DNA from: Meghimatium bilineatum
Lineage: Eukaryota; Mollusca; Gastropoda; Stylommatophora; Philomycidae
DNA length: 64,000 nt
Assembly: GCA_034231615.1 (NCBI GenBank)
Contig: CM067315.1
Location: forward strand, 34,303,156-34,367,155
Direction of reading: 5' to 3'
Shown here: piece by piece, positions 56,112 to 64,000 of the stretch
Layout of the letters: every line of letters begins with the position of its first letter
Numbering within the stretch: the first letter of the stretch is position 1
Program-made: the position numbers and the translations under genes
Notes under the pieces: model-generated
Databases searched by the model: none
What the model saw: the letters and a program-made list of their open reading frames with translations, nothing else
Told to the model about the DNA's origin: nothing

Positions 56112-57890
56112 ATTATAACATGAACCTTTTTTTTTCTTTCTTAATTATTTTGGAAAATGTACGCGAATCATAAATAAATATGTTTTATATCTCTGAAAAA
56201 AATATGTCTGTCACGTTTTTCTGGTTCGGGTTTAATCATTGTTATATTTGTATATGTGTATTGTCTGTTTCGTTGTACTATATGCTTTGTCCTGTTACAA
56301 AGAACCCTTCTATAAACTACAGAGGTTCAAGTTATCGGCAGGTACAGAACTCCGAGGTTATCCACAGATCAAGAAGAACGGAGCCTTCGATCTCTATAGG
56401 TAAAACGTGCTGAGCCCAGAACCGACTTATACAAGGGTTATACACACACCAAGATATCATTAGAAACCCCATCGTGGTTGGGGTCATAAGCTAGTCAAGT
56501 TAATTCAGGCACCCAAACCACTTTTCCTCTGTGTTATTTAAGGTATGGTAACTATTATGGGTATAGTAAATAAGTCCATTTCTATATTGGTTATTAAAAA
56601 CCGTTGAACTGTATAATAACACCCATGCTACTAACAGAATAACACACCGATGGGTTTACAAACAGTGGAAGGGCCACAGCTGGGTTTACAAACAGTGGAA
56701 GGGCATTTTGTTTGTTGTAATAAGTTATATAGAGCACGCCCTCAATACATTTGATTAGAAACCATACACATACCTTTTGTGTTTATGAATTAGCTATGTT
56801 AGAATATGCCATAATGAGCCCCAGCACCCTTTTGGGGTTTTGACCTCTAACAAAACTAACATGTGGGAAATGAGTGTCTTTCTATATTGGATATTAAAGA
56901 CTCTTGAAGTGTATAATAACACACGGGCAACTAACAACATAAAAGCGGTGTGTGTGTATTTGTGGGAGAAAACCTTGATAGCTAGGTTATCATGTTATAA
57001 TATTTTTTCCTTTCCACATTTGTTTTCACCAGCTTTACCGGTAAAAAAATAAATTGTTTTCCCTTTTATACGCCGATCAGGCATATCGGGAAATAACGGT
57101 ATTAGGTCTGTACTTTTTCATGACCAACAGGATATCCTGGTATGTTACATAGTTCTACCAGTGGATGCATGATATTTAGATCTTCTAAACATAATGAAAG
57201 ACACTGAAAAGGTTGTACAGAGCCGAAAAGCTTACAGATTAACAACGAGGGCAGCAATCTGCAAAAGATACTTCACATAGATATCTATACCAGTAGCGTA
57301 TGGTAATTTTCTCAGTGGGGACTAGGTTTCATTATATAACATAGGATAAACAATATATATATAAAGTACCACATATGTAGAGAGAGCGGGAGAGAGAGAA
57401 AGAGAGAGAGAGAGAAGAGAGAATAATCTTAACTTTCGGTTTAAAGAAACGAATCGCGCACACCAGTTTCTGAGCGAACCAGGCTTTCCGTGATCTGATT
57501 AATTACCACCCGCTGGGCTTCCATGCACTGACCACGGACTAAATTGAGATACAGCGGGCTTTAATGGTTTGCAGCTGTTGGTATTACCGGCCCGAGGTCT
57601 TCGTTATGTTACCGGCTTTAGTTAAATAGATTTGATAGTTTTATTTTCAATGTGTATTTATATAAAGATTGCTACATACGCTTATATTTAAACATGTTTT
57701 TCATATATTTCATTGCCCGCATTAACTTTCTTGTTTCTTGGTTTAATTTATATGGAAACACCATTTCACGCCCATTCATTAGACACCACACACACATGTT
57801 TTATAAATAAGCCAATACAACGCATGGTTTAAATGTGGGTGCGATAGTCCACTAATCTGAACGATACAAAATTTCTGGTGTGGAAAAAGT
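56112..57890. other. Non-coding outer part of the right arm (mirror 46210-47988)
   Basis: AT-rich DNA with no convincing gene. It contains two diverged direct copies of a ~75-bp block about 300 bp apart (TATATTGGTTATTAAAAACC at 56584 and TATATTGGATATTAAAGACT at 56884) and an immediate duplication of GGGTTTACAAACAGTGGAAG (56651, 56682). A (GA)n tract is at 57383-57420. A 77-codon frame at 56180-56413 with a hydrophobic N-terminal half overlaps the presumed polyadenylation signal and is doubtful. Confidence 0.6.
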
Positions 57891-58209
57891 TTCATAATTA
57901 GAATGGCGAGGTCGACACAACTTCAGTTGTTGTATGTGTCATTTTCGTTATCTTGGATTAGCAGTCTAAAGGTGACTCACAGGTTACAAATTTCACTGAT
58001 ATTGACCTTGATGTATCACCTTGCACCTAAAAGCAACGGAAAAGTGTGGAAAAGTTTCATAATTAGAATGGTGAGGTCGACACAAGGTCAGCTGTTGTAT
58101 GTGTCATTTTCGTTATCTTGGGTTATCAGGCTAAAGGTGAATCACAGGGTACAAATTTCACTGATATTGACCTTGATGTATCACCTTGCACCTAAAAACA
58201 ACGGAAAAG
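57889..58209. repeat. 165-bp direct duplication next to the outer hairpin (mirror 45891-46211)
   Basis: Two copies of a block containing TTCATAATTAGAATGG, GGTCGACACAA, GTATGTGTCATTTTCGTTAT and GATGTATCACCTTGCACCTA, offset by 165 bp and about 90% alike. 165 is a multiple of three, which keeps a 114-codon frame open across both copies. Its position beside the telomere suggests a regulatory or origin role and not a gene. Confidence 0.8.
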
Positions 58210-58233
58210 TTTCAGTGGAAAACCTTATGCCTA

Positions 58234-58479
58234 GATGTTCAAGATGATACGTAGACGCCTCAATACGCCTCAATTACGCCTCCCAAGATGGCGGCCGACG
58301 CCTCACAACGCCGCCAAGATGGCGGTCGACGCCTCACAACGCCTCAAGTAATACTTGAGGCGTTGTGAGGCGTCGGCCGCCATCTTGGATGCGTACTTGA
58401 GGCGTTGTGAGGCGTCGGCCGCCATCTTGGGAGGCGTAATTGAGGCGTATTGAGGCGTCTACGTATCATCTTGAACATC
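58234..58479. repeat. Outer hairpin telomere, right copy
   Basis: Exact inverted counterpart of 45621-45866, with the same asymmetric inner stem (here CTCAAGTAATACTTGAG) and the CGACCG/CGGCCG mismatch in the same relative place. Both ends of the dimer therefore carry the hairpin in the same isomer. Confidence 0.88.
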
Positions 58480-58489
58480 ATATACTACT

Positions 58490-58495
58490 TGAGGG
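58490..58495. repeat. Target site duplication, right (TGAGGG)
   Basis: Partner of 45605-45610. Outside it the flanks are unrelated (left ...AAATAGG, right CCCTGAAATA...), so the symmetry stops at the duplication. A chance hexamer match has odds of about 1 in 4096. Confidence 0.8.
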
Positions 58496-59460
58496 CCCTG
58501 AAATATAACAGAGATAAGTCACAAGAGACGGGAGCGTAGAGACGGGGGAAGGGGGCCCGAGGGAGGGCACTACAGAGGCGGAGGAAGCCGGTGCGGAAGA
58601 GAACGTTGCAGGAAAATATACCTGATGGAAGGCTGATAAAGACAGACAAAGGATAAGTGGACGAGAGTGCGTGGGAAGAGAGTGCCCAAGAAGGGGCACC
58701 AGTGTAAATGGAGAGTCAGGGATCAGGATATGAGGCCACGGCAGAGGGAGGCAAACCAAAACTGCAATCAAGGCATGTGAGATGTATTCGACGGCGCAAG
58801 AGTAGGTGTCAGGTGGTTCGCTACTTCGGATCCTAGCTGTTGCTTTCTTCCTTCTTTCTTTTTCCCCTCCTTCTCCTTACTTTCTCATATTTATCATTGT
58901 ATGCCTTGATTTGTCATAGTTGCCGCTATGCTATTACGATACCTGAACCTGGCGGCCGTACTCGTGTCTACCATACACCCTCTCCACTAGGTCACTTTTA
59001 CTCTTACATGTATACTGATCTGATACGCCCCTGTGTCTTACGCAACGTTTACTGCCGGGCTAGCTTGATACGGGTTGTCTGTTTCGTACCCTGACATATT
59101 TTCTTTGTCCATTGTACTGTTCCGGTTAATGCGTTCCGCTTTCTGCCTGTTACCATCACAGTTTTTCACTATGGACAAGACGGCCATAGTGATCCGAACT
59201 AAGTAGATTTTCATATTCATTTTAAATTTTCACCCCATTTCATTATTTTATCATAATTCCCTCCATTAGTTATTTCACTTTTACTGTCATGCTAATCTGT
59301 GCTCTGCTCGTATCTTCTCGTTTCTCTCATTTTCTTCATATCACACCATATATGTGTCTGTGTGTAAAGGTTTTTGTTATTCTGTGGGTCCTGGTGATGG
59401 TTTTTTAGTCGAAACGTCATCTATCACTGGGTGTCACTACTATGTTGTTTTATCGACTTA
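58496..59460. other. Unclassified sequence right of the element
   Basis: 58500-58800 is purine- and GC-rich. 59360-59420 contains GGTCCTGGTGATGG and TAGTCGAAACGTC, a phrase pattern often found near the ends of retroelements in animals. I cannot assign a class. No open frame here shows a domain. Confidence 0.35.
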
Positions 59461-59809
59461 TTTCGAAAAACACGAATACCTATTTCTGTTCAACTTTAAT
59501 CTATTCCAGGTACATATCTCATCCATCTGTAAATGTTCACGTCTCACAGACCGCTAAAACTACATCGCGTAAAGATGTAACGAACCAGGTGAGATATCAT
59601 GCCAGTTGAGAAATTAAGGTGTGCGTCATGTGCGAAATGGAAAGATGTATGAACTCAATTTGAAATGAAGGTGTGTGCGAGCGAGCATGTGTATACGCGA
59701 TGGGCCGTAAATACGTTTATAGTATTAAAATAAAAGGGGGGGGGGGACCTAATAGAACAATTGGCCAAACATTCGTTTTCATTTAATTTTTGATAACCTG
59801 TTTGCAGAA

Positions 59810-60545
59810 AATCGTTAAAGGTGGGTGGCGTGTGTTAAAAGTGGGTGGCGTGTGTTAAAGGTGGGTGGAACGTATTTGTTGTCTAACCCCCCCCCCCCCC
59901 ACACACACACCGCATCTACGGGCTTGTAAGCGCGTCCTCGAATAAATATACATATATCAGTCAGAAGGTAGACGGAATTCAGATCAAGTTCGTTCAGCTG
60001 ACATCAATTTGCCTCGCAAACTGAGTGGGCACGTTTTCCGAACTCGAGAAATCAGCATCTCTAAAAAATGATGCCATTTTAGTCAAGATTTCCAAGAATA
60101 TGACTCAGTCGATCTAGATAAACAACAACATAGAAGTTGCACAAGTACAAGACCACAACAAATAACAGACCACAACAACTTCAACAAACGCGGAGTAATT
60201 CAGCCTTCGTGCTGCATGTACCAGTAAACCTTCGTGTTGTAACATAATAATGCACACACAGAAACGTGTTTTTTCGCTCTCAGTAGTAATAATGGGAACA
60301 AAAATAAGTAGATTTGTTACCCAAAAAAAAGACATAACCTAACAACGAGCTACAGAGATAAGATATAAAACAACCAAACAACGAGCTACAGAGATAAGAT
60401 ATAAAACAACCTAACAAAACGATACAGAGATAAGACAAAACAACATAACAACGAGCTACAGAGATAAGATATAAAACAACCTAACAAAACGATACAGAGA
60501 TATGTATCTCGTTGTTATGTTGTTTTATGTCTTATTTTGGTAAAA
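59810..60545. repeat. Small repeats: 20-bp GTGGGTGG array and a 37- to 40-bp array ending in an inverted copy
   Basis: 59812-59872: three copies of GTTAAAGGTGGGTGGCGTGT, followed by a poly-C tract at 59887. 60335-60500: four copies of AACAACGAGCTACAGAGATA followed by AGATATAAAACAACCT. 60503-60540 carries the same motif in inverse orientation (TATCTCGTTGTTATGTTGTT), so the end of the array can fold into a hairpin. Confidence 0.8.
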
Positions 60546-60729
60546 CTTCTACTTATTTTTGTTCATCTTGATATTTGCCCTATGTTTCTCCAGCCACTTA
60601 CTTCCTTTTTATAGTTGTTACCCTAACTCTGGAACATTTATCTAAGTAATATGTGAATATGAGTAATATTATTCCATGACATCAAAAAATTATGAAGTAA
60701 TAAAAGGATTAAATGTTGAAGATGGTTGA

Positions 60730-60870
60730 TTCTTAACCCTATTTATGCTCAACCCTATTTATGCTTAACCCTGTTTATGCTTAACCCTATTTATGCTTAA
60801 CCCTGTTTATGCTTAACCCTATTTATGCTTAACCCTATTTATGCTTAACCCTATTTATGCTTAACCCTAT
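60730..60870. repeat. 16-bp minisatellite
   Basis: About nine copies of TTAACCCTATTTATGC, with a CTGTTTATG variant. The TTAACCC core resembles a telomere-like word but the array is not telomeric. Confidence 0.95.
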
Positions 60871-61099
60871 TACAACACTATTTTGTGACACCAATTTGGA
60901 CTCGTATTTCTAGGTCATTTATGTGTTCATAATTTTAATGGTTGTTTCCCTTTAAAGCCAGATGTTTTTCGATGTATCCTTAAAACTGTCGAGATGATAT
61001 ATGATTTGCATACATAATATTAACAAAACATTGTGTGAAATTTTACAAGTTATATTGTTCTTGTTTAGTTTCGCTTGAGTTTTCTAAACATGACAGATT

Positions 61100-61530
61100 C
61101 AGTATCGGTACGTGGCTAAGGAAGGTGCTGCCGAAGACCAACCAGATATACCACTCACCTACCATCAGAAAAAACAGATGATAAAGTCAATAAGAAAGCC
61201 ACAAACACCAACACAAGATGACTATCATAATATGAAAAGATCAGAACAAGTTATAATTCTACGTCTCAGAACAGGACACAACCGACTCCGCAGTCACATG
61301 TATACAAAGTTCAAGATTGGCAACACGGCCATGTGTACATATGGACAGGCAGCACAGAGTGCCAAACATATACTTCAAGAGTGTTCTGAGCATGAAACGC
61401 TGAGGCAGACATATTGGCCAGAGGAAACAACACTGGAATCAAAACTCTATGGGACACTGTATGAACTACAAAAGACAGTGAGTTTTATTAAGGAGACAGA
61501 ATTACAGATATAGACATGTTTCAAGTGAAC
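61100..61530 (+). mobile_element. C-terminal fragment of a non-LTR retrotransposon, intact frame
   Basis: An open frame at 61112-61513 reads SEQVIILRLRTGHNRLRSHM, then TKFKIGNTAMCTYGQAAQSA, then KHILQECSEHETLRQTYWP. This is the C-terminal zinc-knuckle-like region that follows RNase H in some LINE ORF2 proteins. One Cys of the usual CxCG motif is Tyr here. The frame has no stops, so the copy may be recent. Confidence 0.75.
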
Positions 61531-61669
61531 GAAAGAAGAAGAAGTATCGGTGCTGCTTTATTGAAGGTGATGTGTGTGTGTGTGTGTATGAATGAGCAGG
61601 TGTTTGAATGAGGCGAGAAATTAAGACCATTCGAATCATATTGGTATGATCTTAGATCTTCTTCTTCTT

Positions 61670-61930
61670 CGTTCGTTCTCAAACTCCTGCAGATTAGCAG
61701 GATGTAGTCCGGAAAACGGAATGCGTTGTGTCATGGTGTCATGCTGCGCCATTTGGTCTCACACATCCGACTTCAGAATGACTTTGGGTCACTGACCCTA
61801 TATGGAATGGGACAGCCAACTCCACCCCATAACCTCCTTAGTCGCTTTTTACGACATGCATGGAAGGTAAACAGTGTTGCTATTATTTGCTCCCCTATCG
61901 GGCCCCGTGGTGCACATGGATTTTCCCATT
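61670..61930 (+). mobile_element. Family B dispersed repeat, best preserved copy
   Basis: Contains all family blocks: TCTCAAACTCCTGCAGATTA, GCAGGATGTAGTCCGGAAAA, CACACATCCGACTTCAGAAT, CTCCTTAGTCGCTTTTTACG, ACATGCATGGAAGGTAAACA and GCTCCCCTATCGGGCCCCG. It is a useful reference for the other copies. Confidence 0.75.
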
Positions 61931-62059
61931 AGTGTTCCGCTCTCCTTTCCGGCAGCCATCAAATGGTATGCAGACTCAAGTCCTAGTCAGATGATTATGA
62001 CGTCTTCGGATATTTCCAGAAACTACACCTTATTCCTTCACCACTGGTTATCCACATTG

Positions 62060-62900
62060 AATTTATGTGTACATTATCATCTCAAGTATCGTCTTCTTTA
62101 CTTTGTATTTAGTAAATAAATGACTGTCCTTATTAGGTCTGCCCAATCTCTTTCCAATAGTGTGCCATCAATCACCGCCTTGCCCGCCAATGAGTCTGCA
62201 TTTTCGTTGCCTCGAACCCTGCATTACCAGAGCAGTATATTCATGCAACACTTTGGACAACCGAGTTTTTCAGTAACGTGGTCCAATCTTTTCTAAACAT
62301 GCACCTTCATATCTTCCGATTCATGCTCTGTTATTCTGGGTGCATCCCCGTGCGAGTTGATATTTTAATCTTCGACCAACTGAGTTTCGCCGCCCCCGCT
62401 TCTATCGTAATTGTTCATGTTCGATGTTGTAGCGGACAATTTCTCAAGCACCTTCCCGCCAATCTTGTAGGAAACAAAACTCCACCCGCACTAATTCCTT
62501 TCTCTGTTGTCTGATCAATCTGTATATGTGCTTGCGGTTTTGAGTGTAACTGGATAAGTCCTTGCACATTCATTTGTCTTGACACCAGCCTATTGCAGAC
62601 ACACTTTCCAAAGTTGTTGTTTTACTACATTTGTCAGAAACCTTTTTTATCTTTGTTCACCTCCACCCTTTCATTTTCTTTTCCTACTTCTTCCAATGCC
62701 CCTACCCTGAGAAAGATTGCCTCTGCTTCTGCCATCCATGACTTTTCACGGATGATTTGTTTTCCTTTCCCTTTTAAGCATTGGTAGTGGAGAGTATTCA
62801 AAATGGCGGAATGACACGTGGTGTGCTTATGATTTTATTTTTGATGAAGCTTCCCTGTAGTTGCAGTCTTCGTAAACTGTTGCCAAGCTGTTCCGATATA
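62060..62900 (-). mobile_element. RNase H region of a non-LTR retrotransposon, decayed
   Basis: The minus strand reads VRGNENADSLAGKAVIDGTL (GNExADxLA) near 62110-62220, and further upstream in the element KQIIREKSWMAEAEAIFLRV near 62650-62770. Stops separate the parts. Confidence 0.7.
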
Positions 62901-63374
62901 CCCATATAGTTGTTTCAACTAAAAAAACCTAGTAAGAAGTGCAATCAGCAATGATAGACAAAAGACACGCTAGAAAACGTCACTTTTAAAGAATGAAAAC
63001 TCACAGTTAAAAGGACTGTATCACAGGACTGTATAAATGGCTAAGGACTCGCCCCGAATGCGTCATTAACCCATCATCAAATCAAACAGACTGGAACACT
63101 TGCTGGTGTCAGATAAGACGTTACGAGATATTATTGATTCACTGATCGATAAGTGTTTTGACTGTTGTGTGTAGACTGTTCGACTAATGCGGTGATATGC
63201 TTGCTTTGTGTAACATGTTTGATGAAGGATTTAGTCGTCAGGTTAGGTTTTTGTTTTTCTGATACGTAAAAGTATATTATTTTACGTTTGATAAGCATAA
63301 ATTTGTAACTGTATAATAGAAAAACAAATGACACATGTCTGGCGAGAACGAATGGGACAGCAACAAGTGTCGCA

Positions 63375-63590
63375 TCTATGACGAGTACGAATGACATGAC
63401 ATCAAATGTCGCATCTTTGACTAGTACCAACGACAGGACATCAAATGTCGCATCTTTGACGAGTACCAACGACAGGACATTAAATGTCGCATCTTTGACG
63501 AGCACCAACGACAGGACATTAAATGTCGCATCTTTGACGAGTACCAACGACAGGACATTAAATCTCGCATCTTTGGCAAGGAAGATTGGG
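63375..63590. repeat. 39-bp minisatellite, open on both strands
   Basis: Five copies of TCAAATGTCGCATCTTTGAC followed by GAGTACCAACGACAGGACA. 39 is a multiple of 13 codons, so the plus strand encodes a repeated TSNVASLTSTNDR and the minus strand is also open (180 codons). Nothing else supports a gene. Confidence 0.93.
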
Positions 63591-63809
63591 ACATCAAATA
63601 TCACATATGTGTCCAGTACAAAAGCGACATCAAATGCCACATATATTGTCAAGGAAGAACGAGACGACATCAAATCTCGCTTTATTCAAGGACCAACTGG
63701 GGGATATCAAGCAAATCTTGCCGTTAGATATAGATCCCTACGTCACAGAATGAAAACAGTGCCCTCAAGACTAGTTTGGATATTTGTATTTTACGAAGAT
63801 CCCTGAAAA

Positions 63810-63905
63810 TTATTGCATGGGCTACGGAGTCAGGTTTACGAGTAGCCGCGGCTAGTTACATGCTGCATATGGGAAAACCCGAGTATATTAAAGTCAATCC
63901 TATAC
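63810..63905 (+). mobile_element. Family C SINE 3' part
   Basis: CATATGGGAAAACCCGAGTA and TTAAAGTCAATCC match CATATGGAGAAATCCGAGTA and the following sequence at 20858-20895. Only the 3' third is present. Confidence 0.5.
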
Positions 63906-64000
63906 TAATTATCAACCGTTATTTGAGTCGCTAGCCAAAATAGCAAATGATCTTTCTCGTGTGCTTGGTAATATCTTTTTCTGCTGTACAACAATACTTA

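Larger units (their letters stand above)
45611..58489. mobile_element. 12.9-kb palindromic hairpin-ended element with 6-bp target duplication
   Basis: The whole interval is an inverted repeat centred near 52050. Coordinates of matching points sum to 104100 in the outer part and 104099 in the inner part, the shift being one homopolymer base. Every open frame in one arm recurs in the other with identical translation except one residue. The ends AGTAGTATAT / ATATACTACT are flanked by TGAGGG on both sides. Each 6.4-kb arm holds three well-supported genes plus a 133-codon frame, and is bounded by different hairpins at its outer and inner ends. This layout equals a tail-to-tail dimer of a linear hairpin-ended element. 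The TSD length fits Polinton/Maverick-type integration. I find no initiator nuclease, polymerase, helicase, integrase or capsid protein. Confidence 0.9.

Noticed and set aside
56180..56413. 77-codon frame with hydrophobic N-terminus in the element
   Set aside because: It overlaps the likely polyadenylation signal of the PC4-like gene and lacks other support. It is mentioned only within the non-coding arm description.
57903..58247. 114-codon frame beside the outer hairpin (mirror 45853-46197)
   Set aside because: It is the translation of a 165-bp direct duplication. Both halves give the same peptide with drift, and no start context or domain is seen.
45611..58489. The palindrome as a simple assembly fold-back artefact
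   Set aside because: Not excluded without reads, but a direct hexamer repeat at the two outer ends, specific hairpins at the outer and inner ends, and a few real-looking differences between arms argue for a biological insertion.
60730..60870. TTAACCC array as an interstitial telomere
   Set aside because: The unit is 16 bp (TTAACCCTATTTATGC) and not a 6-bp telomere repeat.

Overview
This is animal genomic DNA. I think it is from a mollusc or other lophotrochozoan, probably a gastropod, but that placement rests on the overall repeat style and a neurocalcin-type gene, not on a search. The window has one host gene I can support, a very dense field of unrelated minisatellites, many truncated retrotransposons, SINEs and MITEs, and one exceptional element.

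Host gene. Two minus-strand exons encode a complete neurocalcin/hippocalcin-type calcium sensor. The N-terminal coding exon (40890-41267, 126 codons) and the C-terminal coding exon (12629-12832, 67 residues plus stop) join in phase 0 to give 193 residues, the usual family length. The 28-kb intron between them holds most of the minisatellite arrays (units of 15 to about 60 bp) and many mobile-element remnants.

Mobile-element debris. At least twenty fragments of non-LTR retrotransposons can be read as reverse transcriptase, RNase H or 3' ends, mostly 5' truncated and several ending in short microsatellite tails. There are three hAT-type MITEs with TIRs and 8-bp target duplications, two pogo/Tigger-like MITEs, an internally deleted mariner copy, an unclassified MITE pair, and several tRNA-derived SINE families. 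Several insertions are nested.

The unusual region is 45611-58489. It is a nearly perfect 12.9-kb palindrome flanked by a 6-bp direct repeat (TGAGGG). Each 6.4-kb arm carries the same gene set: a spliced C2H2 zinc-finger gene, a divergent spliced 215-codon gene overlapping a 133-codon gene, and a PC4-like single-stranded-DNA-binding protein gene. The outer end of each arm is a 246-bp hairpin. The two arms meet in a different, T-shaped hairpin centred near 52050. The arms look like a tail-to-tail dimer of a 6.4-kb linear element with two different hairpin telomeres, as in the dimeric replicative intermediates of parvovirus-type rolling-hairpin replication. The 6-bp duplication is the length made by Polinton/Maverick-type integrases. 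I find no replication initiator, DNA polymerase, helicase, integrase or capsid gene in it, so it may be a helper-dependent element or one segment of a divided genome. It sits about 4.3 kb upstream of the neurocalcin start codon. Downstream (58.5-64 kb) are further retroelement and satellite remnants and no recognisable host gene.
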